NCBI GenBank assembly: GCA_023512835.1
Contig: CM042091.1
Coordinates: 46,586,284-46,650,283, forward strand
DNA: 64,000 nucleotides
Source: Taxillus chinensis
Lineage: Eukaryota > Streptophyta > Magnoliopsida > Santalales > Loranthaceae
Direction: 5' to 3'
This document shows, one piece after another, positions 22,770-35,370 of the stretch. Made by a program: the position numbers and the translations under genes. Position 1 is the stretch's first letter. Each line of letters starts with the position of its first letter. The notes under the pieces were generated by a model. It was not told the origin of the DNA, searched no databases, and saw nothing but the letters and a program-made list of their open reading frames with translations.

Positions 22770-24150
22770 AAAGAGTTATTTTATTTTTATCGAAAGGGTG
22801 TTGTGGGGGTGTTAATCATTTCCCACGCATAACCAACTCTCGAGCTCATTCTTAGCGTTATAGATCATTTTTCTTTTAGGTGACCAATCACACCCCAAAA
22901 ACGATTGATGGAGACTATTTTTTTCATCATCATTAAGATGAAGGTTGGAAGGTCGCACCCCGAAAGCATTCCCCTTCCCTCCCCCCTGGACGAAGGAAAA
23001 TGGAGGGCTTCTCGTGTGTGTTTTTTAGATTTCGATTCAAGAGAGAAGGAGATCTCACCGCTTGATTGAAGGAGTTAGGGCTTTTATAGAGGAGGAATAG
23101 GGTTTTGGATTTGGGGGAGGCGAGGCATGGTTTAACCATGGTAGGCTTGATTGTGGTGGTGTGACCATGGTGAGGTCATCCGGATAGTGGTTTGGTTTAG
23201 AGGTGGGCTTGACCCGGTCAGAGAGAGGAGGTATGGCCATGATTTGGCGTCATCGTGAAGCTCTGGTGGTCCTCCGATGGGCATGGAGTGGAGGTGAGGA
23301 AGATGACGTGAACGGAGCGGATCTAGGAGGAAGAAGATGACCATGAAGAGAGAAAGAGAGGAGAAGACGATGAAGGATGGAGACAAAGCGGCTTTAATTT
23401 TTTGTTTTGTTTTTTTTTTAAATTTATTTTGCTTTTTTTGTTTTTTTTTTCAACCAATAAAATAATGACACGTGGAATGGACACATGTGGGAAAGAGGAA
23501 AGGTAGCGGCTAGGGTTTTTGATCTTTGGCTTGTGTAGCTTTTAACTGATGTTTCTAGGTTTTTAAGATCAGGAAAGCGACTCGGGTTTCAAAAAAAATA
23601 CGAGAAAATTAATTCTGGATTCGGGACATCACGACGAACGATCCTGTGTCATTTTAACTTGAAAATGATTTTTCTTTCGTGCCAGGCCTGTACTGTGTGG
23701 CCCTAAAATTGCTATATTATGTATTTTTAAAAAAAAATTTGAAAAGGGCTCTAGGAGTGAATATATGCAATATATATATATATATATATCAAAATTCTCA
23801 AAACGACAAGTAGAGTAAGAAAATGAAGTTCGTGACCTGATCTGAAGTGTCATTTTGGAGGTAAATCATCGTTTGACCGCTGTTAGCGGTTCAAACGTTG
23901 TTTTAACAATAATTTCTTCGTTTTACCTTAGCGTAGTCGAAGGCGTTAATCCTCAAATCTGATTTTCAATCGCCTAGGACTGTCTCTTTGGCGTTTGAAG
24001 GTCTTTTTGAATAAGTTGCTAAAATTGGGCATTCTCTGTTCAGCAATCATGGCTCCCTATCGTCTTAAAAAATTCTATGGCAAACAGGATAATATTACAA
24101 AAATCATATTTGATAAAACATGTTCAATCCGGACAAAATAGTGTCCAACA
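22770..24150. mobile_element. Rearranged LTR fragment of the outer-element family
   Basis: The 23,450-24,150 part is similar, in the same direction, to 8,880-9,549, including GTTTAACTGAT-like, CACGACGAACGATCC and the ACAAAATAGTGTCCAACA end. The 22,770-23,000 part resembles the other end of that LTR (6,200-6,420) but is inverted. So this is a second, diverged and internally rearranged LTR copy. Open frames in it, such as 23,132-23,386 minus, are probably chance frames. Confidence 0.6.
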
Positions 24151-24399
24151 AATATCAAGGCCATCTAGGAGAAATTGAAGGAGCGATTTATTCAAACAAG
24201 TTACTTGTCAATGTTCTAAGTTGAGGAGGGATTGTATAAGGTGGAGTAAGGATATTCCTTTATGACAACATACTATACCAGATTGAAGAGTTTATAGGAT
24301 AAGATAAAATCTCTCATTGTGATACCTCCCTATCATTGTAATCTCACTGCAACGTGTACTTGCGAGAGTTCTAAGGTCCTCCATACTTTCCTTGAGACA

Positions 24400-24742
24400 A
24401 AAGGCTAAAGTTTTTGGTTAGTTTGAATGAGACTTTTGCACAAACACAAAACAACATAATAGCAGTAAAGTTAATTGGTTTTATGACATTGACTATTGGA
24501 TTCTAACATTGTATCAAAGTCAAGTTGTATTTCACTCGTGATGTTCATTTCGTGAGAAATGTGTTTCTAATGTTCTGCTTTACCCACGATTTTCGATCGT
24601 GTGTATTATCCACGTTGTCATGTGATGAATGTGTTAGAGTCCCACATTAAAAAAAGTACCAACTAAATAATTCCTAATATAGAACAAAGGTAATTCTCCT
24701 ATAGCCAATTAATTTTATGACGTTAACCTTTAAATTCTAACA
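24400..24742 (+). mobile_element. TRIM-like miniature LTR element relic
   Basis: 24,632-24,742 starts TGTTAGAGTCCCACATT and ends ATTCTAACA (111 bp). The 24,466-24,508 stretch matches the last 43 bp of that repeat and is followed by TTGTATCAAAGTCAAG, a degenerate tRNA-Met primer site. This matches a terminal-repeat retrotransposon in miniature with a damaged left repeat. Confidence 0.5.
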
Positions 24743-25266
24743 TGTTCGAATAATTATTTTTAAATAAATGTGATAATAAATTTAAACTAGCATATTAAAA
24801 AATATTATTAGAATATAAATAAAATATTCAAATATTATTAAAAAATTAATTTCATAATTTAACATGAGATTAAAAATAATTTATGAATATAATTAATATT
24901 TTAAAAGGTGTAAGCATTCCTTCCCAGACTTCATAATTTGTATGTATGACAAAATAATTTCTGTGAACTCATGAAAATCGTAAACCGTTGTACTATATTA
25001 CAACAGTGAACCCATCTGTTAGTGAAAGAAAATAAACGGTAATTAATACGAATCGTTATAAATCGTTTTGATTTTACGGTACCTTAATTTTCCACAACTT
25101 TTTTTTATTTTTATTTTATTGTTTTAGCTATTCACCCGTAGCTCACCTATCGGAACGTAAACATATCATGCGTAGGTTTGCCACGTTCAGAAGTCAAAGT
25201 TAACTGCGAATGCATTTTGCACAAACTTATGGGGTGCTTACAAACGAGAGCAAGTGAAAGAAACTT
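24743..25266. other. Intergenic, downstream of TCF25
   Basis: AT-rich, no gene recognised. Confidence 0.5.
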
Positions 25267-25272
25267 TTTATT
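25267..25272 (-). terminator. Candidate poly(A) signal for TCF25
   Basis: AATAAA on the minus strand, about 40 bp beyond the TCF25 stop codon. Confidence 0.5.
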
Positions 25273-25311
25273 CCTGCATGTAAATGTCTACAGCAAAACG
25301 ATCAAGGCTCC

Positions 25312-28300
25312 TCAATTTTCAGGTTCATGGTTATCAATTTGATTACCCCCAGGGGCTGTTTCAGCTCCATAATCAACCCACGGAAGCATTGTCTCAAACA
25401 ATGCAGCCAACACACTCCGATTTCCCAAGTCCCTCCGTACACGGTCAATTACCGGTCGATTAGCATTTTGATCTCCCTCCAGTACTTCCCTCATCCTCGG
25501 GTCGACCATAAAATTTTGCAGGTTATCTGGTGGCATGGTAGGCACTGTATCGGAGAAATCTGAGACCAGCAAATGCTGATACCTAGAGCAAATTTAATGA
25601 ACAACAAGACTTGGTGAGCTCATCACTCTGCAGCAAAATAAACTAGAATACTACTAAAAAAAATACAGTGGCCCAGTCCTTGGCATAGCTGAAAATAGTT
25701 GAACCCGTCAAAAAGAATACTTACTCGTTTTCAGATGAAAATGCTTCTTTTCTTACAGTGGCCCAGTCCTTGGCATCATTTCTATTACTTTTAAGAGTCT
25801 CAATCACCAATGTTGCAGCATTCATCAGCAATTGTTGCACAATTGGGAGCCTCCATATAAGATAACTTCTTTCAATGTATATATTAATCAGGTGATCTAA
25901 AGTCGCACTTCCTGTTTGATCAGACCCAAAAAAGCTGTTCTTCAGTATATTTGTCCATGCCTGACCCTTCATCGGTACCTTCACTACTAATTTCTTGAGA
26001 ACGGCAGGATGAAGCAACAAAGCCTGTTTCATGAGGTCTGTTGAATTAGCCTTTGCGGTTTTTGTATAAGCATCCCTCGAGGCAGCCTCACCCTCAAGAT
26101 AAGACCGGCATATGGCAAGAGAATATGAAAAGTTCGGAAACAACCACAATGAGTTGTCACTTTTATATTCTTCAGAAAAGCGTTCTAGCCATGAGTACTC
26201 TTCTGCCCTCAATGAATAGTAGTCGATGCAAAACAGGGAACCCATTGGATCATCTGAATCTAGGGAAAGCAACAGCTTACAAACTTCAAGAGCAGACCGA
26301 TGACAACCACGTCTGTCCATGTTTTTCATGTGGCCAAAAAGTGCAGTAAACAATGGCTTGTTTGTTTCATGGCTATATTTAAGCTGGCAATTGCCCTGCA
26401 ATGGAGTAAACATAGGATGCCATGCACATTCCAAGGCATATAAACACTTCACAATTGATTCTGCAGCCATTTGATGCTCACCCGCAAATTTAAAGTAATC
26501 TGCCATTGTTATTAGAGACTCTATATGGTAAGGATGGTTAAACAAAACACTAGCTATGCCATTGAGGTCATGTATTGCTTTAGCAGCATCAAATGCTTCC
26601 TGAGCTTGGACATAAGAATATGATCGCACATATCTACATATGGTAGGCCAAAAAGGAGACAAAATTAAGAATTAGAGCCAGAAGCTACTGCAATGCAAAA
26701 GCAAAATTTTCATTCAGTTAAAAGTATGTGTACACAATGACACTTATTTTAGTACACAGGTAAATAAATCAATAAAATAGTTGCCATGATATGTGAACAT
26801 CACTGGAGTAAGACAAACAAACCAAACCAAACCAACAAGCCTTAATATAAAAAATAGCAGGAATTCACTAAATATTAAAAAACAACAACCTAAACATGAA
26901 TAAAATCTCTTGCCTGAGTTTAAGTTTATGCTAGAAGCAAACAGTGTCCATTAAAAAAAAAAGGGGGGGGCCGGGGGGTAGAACACAAACATATAATTTG
27001 AGAAAAATCATAATATGAAAGGACTTGTGAACAAAAATAGAGTAAAAACACATCCTGAAGATGAAATCTGCGTCTGTTAAAATTTGAACCCTATTAATTC
27101 ACTACAATGTTGGCCAAAGATAGGCAGCACTTTTAACTAAACCAATCCAGCCCTCAAATAGATATAGCCCAAATTTCAATCACCTGTGTGTGGAAAGCAT
27201 TTATTTCCGGCTGATAACATTGATTGAATTAATAGAAATAAACATGAAACTACAACATAAATAAATTAATGAATCTAGGCGTGTATATAACAACAATACT
27301 GCAAAAAAAACAAAACCTGAAATAGTGATAACCATGCTTTGTTTCTAGAAGTTCCATGGATAAAGAGCCATCCCAGCGAGGCCAATGGTCAGATGGGGTA
27401 ACAAGAACAGACTTTCTAGGGATATGGCCTCCCCTTCTTACCCCACGCATCTGCTTAGAACTGCCTACTTGATTGTTTTTTGCAACTGAATTCACTACCT
27501 TAGAACCAAATATTCTCCGCAGCTCATTTTCTGCATTCAGATACTTGGGATCAACTTGCAGAATTGATGACTTCATTTGCTTGGTTTGGGTTTCGCAAAC
27601 TTTTGTGACTTTGGTTTTTGAAGAACCAGGTTGGTTAGAGGAAGAGGGGTCATTAAAAAGTAAAGAGTCCAAAACCACATCCAAAGGTTTTTGAACTTTA
27701 TCAGAACTTGAAAACAAATCATCCTTTCCCTTTTTCTTTTTCTTATTCTTTTTCTTTGATTTTTGATTAGATGCTGAAACTACAGTAACAGCACTTTTTG
27801 GGGCACTGGGTTCTTTTTCATGAATGTTCCCTACCAAGGATTTGCCCTTGGCGTCTGATCCATTCACCTGCAACCAAAAAAAAACATAATAGAGAGATTC
27901 AAAAAACAGCCGATGAATATGAACTAGCAATTAGCTAGTGAGCCATGCATAAATACATATTACTAACAGCAGAGTCTGTTGCGGTACTCATGGGTATTTC
28001 ATATTTTCCATTCAAAAGGACATGAAACTACACCCTCTACATATACATAATGTCACTCGACTGAGAGAGCTACAAAGGTTGGACAAGTGAAAGAGGCTGC
28101 GAGAACCAAAATTTTTCAGCCCATATATTTCAGGAAAGGTTCATAAACAACGAGTCCTACCCACAAGGAAGTGATTCGATTTCAATCCTTTCGATATGGA
28201 AGTAAGTAACAGACAGTGAGGTATCAAACAACCCAACGCTCAAATGAGACTGTCGCAATTGTCATTTAAAACACTAGACACAAGGAAGATATGCCAATGA

Positions 28301-28765
28301 AATGATAAAGAGGTTTGAGTTAATCACGCTATAACATAAGCAGCTGTAAGCAATTTCGGCAGAGCATAAAGATAACAAGTTCTGATACGATAATAGAAAA
28401 CTCATCTGAACAAAACCATTCTAGTTGTTTATGTAATCACAGGGACGGAAGGGTTCAGGTACACGCAGAAGGCTCGTAGCGACAGGCACATCAAAACAAT
28501 CGGAAGGAAACCCTAATTCTGGCTATAAAAAAAACATGGGTTGAAGATGGAATCCGAAATCTAAGGAAAGGTAAAATCTAAGAACCTCGCCGTCGCTGTC
28601 GAGGCCGTCGCTGTCGATATCGTCGCTGCCGTTGAGGAGATCGAAAGGGTTGCGCGACGAAGAAGACTCGAACTCGATTTCGTCGCCTGTGTCGTCTTCT
28701 TCGTTCCGTACCGGGTGCTGTTCTTCTTCCTCCTTTAGAAATTTTCTTACCAGTCGACCCGACAT
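25312..28765 (-). CDS. TCF25: Transcription factor 25 / Rqc1-like ribosome quality-control protein
   Basis: Four minus-strand exons: 28765-28586, 27867-27317, 26633-25725 and 25582-25312. They give 1,911 nt and 636 aa with every junction in frame (donors GTTCTT, GTTTTG and GTAAGT). The protein has a conserved start, an acidic segment (residues about 20-60), a lysine-rich tract (about 95-108, nucleolar or nuclear signal-like) and the Tcf25 domain over roughly residues 220-560. That domain includes the AFDAAKAIHDLNGIASVL and HPYHIESL segments. In yeast and animals the family (Rqc1/TCF25) works with the Listerin ubiquitin ligase on stalled 60S ribosomes; the same role here is inferred. Length is close to other plant members. 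Intron 2 holds a (A)10(G)8-CC-(G)6 tract near 26,953-26,978. The 5' UTR area has a CT-rich stretch (28,811-28,833). The gene is transcribed away from CTNNBL1, about 7 kb distant. Confidence 0.95.
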
Positions 28766-28936
28766 TGCTGCCCTCTCCGGACCTTAGGTCAAGTAAAAAC
28801 AGGCTTGCAGTCTCTCTCTCTCGCTCGCTCCCACTGGTTATTATAGATGGAAATATGTGCGCTCAATATTAGGTTTGGTGGCGGTCGACGGACAGTGGAG
28901 AGAGGCGTGACGCACTGGCGCGTCCAATTTTCTTTA

Positions 28937-29197
28937 CCTAAAAATTTTAACATATTTATTTACATGAGTTAATATTAGCCACAATTATATTCAAAATTTA
29001 TATTTTAACTATAAAATTTATTAAAATTACAAACTTTAAAGCAGTGGCTAGTCAAATTTGACTAAATTTTAATAAATTTAACTAGCTACTGCCTCAAAGT
29101 TTATAATTTTAACAAAGTGTGTAGCCAAAATATAAATCTCGAGTACAATCTGTGACTAATATTACTCAATATAAATAAATATGTTGAAATTTTTAGC
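28937..29197. repeat. Foldback MITE (long palindrome, about 260 bp)
   Basis: The two halves are inverted copies meeting near CAAATTTG at about 29,055-29,062. Matching arms include TAAAAATTTTAACATATTTATT on the left against AATAAATATGTTGAAATTTTTA on the right, TTAATATTAGCCACA against TGTGACTAATATTA, and GCAGTGGCTAGT against ACTAGCTACTGC. It lies about 170 bp upstream of the TCF25 start codon. Confidence 0.85.
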
Positions 29198-30590
29198 TAA
29201 CCCACTACTAGTGCTCTTAGTTTGTTATAACATGTTCGTTTAGTTTTTTTTAAAGATATTTTTTTACAAAAAATTACAGAAAATAATAGAAAATTAATTT
29301 TAATTTATGAGTAAAGTTATCAAATCATTATATTAAATAATAAATAATATGGTAGCAACCGTGTCTATTACTAAAAACAAGCCAATATATTATCAACTAT
29401 TTACTTCGTAATAAATGGGTTTGTTTATTCTTCACTTTTCTTTACCATGCTTTAGTTGTGGTTTGACTTAATTAAGTTAAAAATAATTCTCTTCATCACT
29501 CTCTTGTAAGAGAAAAACATTATGCAACCAACTAAAGTAAAATATAACGATATAAATGTTAATGAAGACATTTTATACTTTAAATCATGACATAAGTAAA
29601 TTTAGTCTTAAGATTTCCCCCTAAAGTAGAGGTTTAGCCTAACATTGTTGTAATATCAACATCTAATATAAGCTTAAAATCAATTAGAAAGATGAAAGAA
29701 ATCAAAGCAGTAAACTTTAATTAACAAAAATCATTATTGCATTCAAAATCAATTCGCCATTATAGGGGTGCAAAAATTATCCCCAAGAAGAAGAATACAA
29801 TTGTTCTTTCACACTCTATACATTATCCCAAAAACAGAAAGATTAGTCGCTTAAATACTAGAGTTTTACCAGGTTTAAGCCCGAATTGACCACATTTGGC
29901 ACACATCGACCACATTGACCAAGAACTTGATGTCAACTAAAGCTACATCGATCAAATGTGTTCATTGATTGCACATATCAACTACATCAATCGAAAATGG
30001 GCCACGTCAACCGTGCGATGTTGACCAAAATAGAAGGAAGTTTGGTCGATGGAGCAACATCGACTTCATATCGAGCTAGACCAACCATTTCTTTGTCATA
30101 TCAATCATAGCACCGATTTTTTCTTTTGTTTGTAGAGGTTGATATGACCAAGTCGACTAAGACATCTACCAAGATTTATTCTATGTTGACCAATTCTTGC
30201 AAAAAAAAACAAGAAGAGAAAACACTGCAAATACTCCAAAACTTGGCTAGGAGTGAAAGAGGAAACAAAGTTCCAAAACATATGCAAATAAGGGGTAATA
30301 TACAGGGTAAACGAATGTAAAATGTATGAAAAATGGGGATAGAATGTGATCCTATCACCTGCATCTGAATGAACAAGGGATTAGTGATGATACCTAAATG
30401 AAGATCTTCTCACGAGTGCCATCCCCACACGCTCATCATACATATCAAAAGAGCTCACATATGGTAAACAAAAATCTATGGTCAATCAAAATCAACAAAT
30501 ACATAAATCACCCCCATTAGGTTTATAACATATTATTTACAACCATGAATTCCAAACAATACAAATAAGGTTTCCACCTCATATAAGGAT
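29198..30590. other. Intergenic with an inverted LTR scrap
   Basis: No gene. The part 29,870-30,200 is rich in TTGACC and ATCGACC words and, read on the minus strand, resembles 5,560-5,760 of the split LTR (GGTTGACGTGG next to GGTCGATGTG). It is probably a diverged piece of the same LTR family in reverse orientation. Confidence 0.5.
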
Positions 30591-30594
30591 ATTA

Positions 30595-31005
30595 AACGGG
30601 CTCCCGACCCGTGGGCTGGCCCATGTTTTTTGGCGGGCCGAGCCTGCAAAATCTGTCCTGTTTGTATGCAAGCCAAAACAAGCTCTAGCATGCGGACTGA
30701 GTTTGTTTTATAAATTTTATTGGTTTTTTATTTAATTTATTAAAAGTTTATATAATGTACTCATATTTCGTAAGTTTGAGCATATTTATAATTGTGTGAA
30801 GGTTGTATTTGACCCATATGAATTAAAACTAAAAAAATTTCAAGAGAAATAATAAATTTAAAGTAAACAAATGATTTTAAAAATATACATTTGAACAATT
30901 TAGCCCATCGGCTGTGTGGGATGGGTCGGGCCAAACATTTATGGTCTGTTTAAAAACAAGCCTAACTCGTTTAGGCTAACCCGCCCATTTAATATCTCTG
31001 ACCTC
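30595..31005. repeat. GGGC-rich MITE-like element, copy 1
   Basis: Inverted ends GATATTAAACGGGC and GCCCATTTAATATC enclose an AT-rich core. The core is similar to that of the 58,292-58,795 element, including GTATTTGACCCATATGAATT against GTGTTTGACCCATGAGGACT. No clear target duplication was found. Confidence 0.65.
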
Positions 31006-31240
31006 AAGTGAACCTTATAGTTATTGTAGGCATATGGAACAAGCAAAGTTAAACACAATAGGAGGGATAAGCAACCATAACTCAGGAGAGATTATCAAAT
31101 ATTTGAATTAATTTGAATTTGGTGTTATTCGAATAAGTAATTAATTGTAAATGTAATAAAAAATTAATTTTAAAAACTCCCAAATAATTAAATTTTAATT
31201 ATAAAAATATATTATAACTTAATTTTATGGAGGGACAAAT

Positions 31241-34179
31241 TGTAAGATCTAAGACTTTTAATAAAATAATAAATATTTATTATGTTTATAATTAAACTAT
31301 TTTGATCATATATAATTATTTGATAGCGTGTATGATAATTATATTAATGTTAATTCAATATTTTATTTTCATAATGTAAGAATTACTTTTCATAATAAAT
31401 TATAGTTTAAGAAAATAAGTGTTATTAAGTTTTCTAATGAGGTGTTATGTTATTTTACCTAATTATATAATTATTTTCAATCGTTTGTTTAATTATATTA
31501 AATAAATAATTTCTTAAATAACATATTGAATCTAAATCAAATAAGACACAACTTTAAATTGATCACATCAAAATTTATTAAGAGTTGTAAAATACAAAAA
31601 TGTTCATTAATACTCCATGGCCAATAGTTATGCTTAGAAAGGATAGACTAACGCCGTTCTTGAAGTCATCTTTAAAATTTTATAACTTTGTTTATGTAGC
31701 TCGAAACGACTTGATATTTTTACAACATGCTCCAAATTTAGTTATATATCTTTAGTTAAAATTTCAGACTCATTGGATTAGCCCATTAGGAGAAACAATT
31801 TAAACAGTGTACAAAGGTCTAGTAGCACGCCCAGAATTTCTAGTCTCACTTCAAAACCCAATAACTTTTGATATACAAGTCCAATAGACTTAAAATTGGT
31901 CTCAAAATGTAGATAATTAAGTTATGAATCCATCCCAATTGGACTTATTTAATTTAATGAAGAATCTAGAAAGTTATAGTCAAAATAGCAGGCCATGCAC
32001 CCATGTGACTTGTGACCAAAAAAACCTTCAAAGTCAAACAAATCCAAAAAATTCAAAAATGGGGGAAACAAGGGGGCCACGTGGTAGATAATAATGGGAT
32101 AAGAATCAAATGATTTGAAAAGGAAAAAATTAGGTAAGAAAATAAGGTATTAAGGACAAAAGTTTTACCTACTACACCTACCACATACCACCACCCTTGT
32201 CCTATATAAAGAATGTCTTGCCTCCCCTCTTATTACACAATTCCCTCAAGCCATACTACGAAATTTACCTTTACAAACACTCCCTTAAGCCCTCTTAACA
32301 CCCCAAATACTCTACTCAAACCCTCTTTTGTTTTTGGTACTTACCAAGCGTCGAAGTTCTACGAAAGGTAATACTTAAGATTTTAAAATTTTGAAGTTGC
32401 TTCTTATTTATTATGTAAATCTATATGGTTGGTTTTACCACCTCATATATACTATATTCATGATTGGTTTTACCACCTCATATATATTACTTACATGGTT
32501 GGTTTTACCACTTCATATATGTTATTTATATGGTTAGCTATATCACCTTGTATATACATGCATGGTTGGCATTGCCACCTTATATATATATATAATTATT
32601 TTAAAATATGTTATTCCATCATAGCATTTTTATTATATAATTAAAGTAAAAGGATGAGAATATTGACTTAATGTTTATTTTATTTTTAAGGTTTTAGATA
32701 GCGAAGGATCATAAGGAACAACTTCCATAATGAATTCCCCCGACAATCGCCTTATTCTTCCACAACCCCGATTGCTAGTGCTTCAACCTCACAGCTACCC
32801 CCATCCTTATCTCCTTTAGATCTTCCCTTTATACCCATGTCTAATATCCCATCATTGTTAAGGTGGAAAACACGTAAGAAAAATAAACTTATCGAATGTC
32901 TTTTCCGTTCACCCAATACAAAAAGTAAATCTTATTCAAAAACTCTTAAGGCATATAACATAGTTATTGCACAACTCGAGGCTTACGATGCATGAGATCG
33001 AAATAGGAGATGGAACCGCAATAGAAGTGAGAACCTAAATTAATATTCAACCCCACAAACACGGTATGCCTATTAAAAGATATAAGTTAAAGTATGATAT
33101 AAAAAAGAAAAGAAAAGAAAGAGATATGTGTGATATTGAACTTTCAAGCATTAATGCTAATTTAATGTTTTGATATTTTTTAAGGTTTAAAACGCAGAGA
33201 ATGACAAACGGATTGTAAAGGTTTTTCTCATCCCCTTTTTCTTTTTCATTATAATATGTATTTCATTATTATTGTAAGGGTTTTTCTTTTCTTTATTCTC
33301 ACTTTTCTCTTCCTCTTTATCTTGTTTTATTTGAAATTATTATGTTTCTTATTCTTTTAATTTCATTTTATTGTTGAGAACATTAGTCTCTTTTTAATCT
33401 CTTTCTTGATAATCTATGCTATTAATTAGGGTAGATAACTATTTTGATATTCGTGGTTATCCTTGTTAACCTTAAATGTTTTATTGGAATTCTATAATAT
33501 GGCTCATGTTATGTATGTTAAAGTTGTTATAACCTCTTATGTTTGGACAAAGTAAGTTTATGATGGGTGGTTCCAAAAAGACCACCAATGCATTGGGTAA
33601 AAAACATCACCGAAGAGTGTTAATCAATTTGATAATATGTTATATTATGATATGGTATCTGGGTAGTTAACCTGGATCATGATGTTATGATACGATGTCC
33701 AAACATAATCTTCCATGTTATGATTCCCTTGTGAAATGTTGATCACGTATGATGTGCAAATATTATGGAATCTTTTATGGTATTTCTTATATTCGATATC
33801 TTCATGATTTTCTTTACCCACTTATGTTTACCCTTACCGGGCTATTTGAGCTCACCCTTTCTATATATTTTTTTTCTAACCCCAGGTAAAATAAAGGAAT
33901 GGAAAAACTAGGATAAGGAGTCGAGACGTGCTTGGAAATAAAGTTGTGTGGAATTTAAAGATTTATTAAGCTTGATAGCTCGTGTGCTTTGTTATGTAAT
34001 AATGGGTTAAGAACACTTAGTCTCTAAACCCCTAAACCTTAAAGATCTTGGATTGAAATTTGTAATAATTAATGGTTTGTTTGATAAAATAGTTAAAAGT
34101 TTGAAATTTATATCAAACTTGTATTTTTAATTTCCGCTAACGCACCCAGTTTGGAGGTCCCGAATTTGAGGGCATTACA
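31241..34179 (+). mobile_element. Solo LTR (2,939 bp), chromovirus-like
   Basis: Starts TGTAAGATCT, ends GGGCATTACA and is flanked by the perfect 5-bp duplication CAAAT (31236-31240 and 34180-34184). A TATA-like word (CCTATATAAAG) near 32,200 may be the LTR's own promoter. A GAGCTCACCC segment near 33,850 mirrors the other chromovirus-like LTRs here. No coding region is inside. Recombination between two LTRs is the simplest origin. Confidence 0.88.
32425..32600. repeat. Tandem repeat of about 45-50 bp in the solo LTR
   Basis: The phrase ATGGTTGGTTTTACCACCTCATATATA recurs about five times with growing divergence before a TATATATA tail. Confidence 0.85.
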
Positions 34180-34184
34180 CAAAT

Positions 34185-34957
34185 ACACCTACTTTTTATG
34201 TGAATAAACTAAAATATCCGCTTAAATAATAATAATAATAATATCCATTGTATACCAATGCGCCGCCGTCGAAGCTCATCACCTGAACCTTTTTCCTCCT
34301 TCCTAAATACTCGCCAACAAGTATGTTTGATGTTGAAGTTTTTGCTTTTATTTTTATATTTATTGGCCTTTGTCGAGTTGATTACTGATGTGGCTTGTGG
34401 TGTGGGATTGCATCGATAGCCAAGCAGGGGGGTGGTTTCATGAATGGGTGGTTTTGTAGACAGAGAAAGTCAGATTTGAGCTCTCAAAGTGGAGGAACTA
34501 GCACTCACAGGTCATCACAGTTGTGATTGAGAAAGCCATCAGGAAGAGAGTTAAGAACAAGGATGACGATGGCATCTTTGGAACCGCTAGAGTTGTGGAC
34601 TGTGTCTCGAGTTGCGGGAGCATCAATATGTCCACAAAACAAAGAATGAGGATCCTCTACAATCACTACATGGTATAGTCCATTAAATCTGCGTCGTTTT
34701 GATATTTTTAAAATCAAAACTACACTATTTTGGTATGTAGTTTTTTTAAAAATTATCAAAACGACATAGTTTTGATATATTGTACCATACAAGTACTGTA
34801 GAAGATCTAAACTCCCAAACAAAGGGATCTCGACCCTTAATTTACCTTTTAAGTGTATTTTTATAATGTTATATAAGATAAAATTTATTTATGGGTGTAT
34901 TTACCCTTTTGGGTGTATAATATCAATTTAGTTTAATTTATGGATTAAGAACACTAA
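34185..34957. other. Intergenic, no gene recognised
   Basis: Between the solo LTR and the AT-rich inverted pair. It contains a local inverted repeat near 34,690-34,770 (TCGTTTTGATATTTTTAAAA against TTTTTAAAAATTATCAAAACGAC). A 105-codon minus frame crossing it has no recognisable domain. Confidence 0.45.
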
Positions 34958-35365
34958 TAAGAGCACAAACAACAGACATCAATCATTTTTTTATAGATTT
35001 ACATATTTAAATTACTTTTTGCTTCCTATATAAATATACATCACAATAGATTTCTTAAATTACTATCTATATCATTATAATAATATTTTATATTAATTGT
35101 TATTTAATAATAATTTTAGTATAATTTAATACGAAATAAAAGTAAATATTATAGGAAACGTGAAAGAGAGAGGTAAGAAATTTTATATATATAGTTTAAT
35201 AATTATAGGAAGTGAAAAGTGCTCCCAATATATTGAGAAATACTATATAAAACCTATAAAGAAAGTTAAATATAAAGTATCTGTTGTGAGAATGATTTTA
35301 CGACTTTTTAACTTTTTTTCACTGAATATAGAAAAACAAATTTCTATAGGAAAAATGCTACTAGT
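34958..35365 (+). repeat. AT-rich element, left arm of an inverted pair
   Basis: Starts TAAGAGCACAAAC. It shares GAGAAATACTATATAAAACC and AAAGAAAGTTAAATA with the reverse complement of the next element. Confidence 0.65.
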
Positions 35366-35370
35366 GTTAT

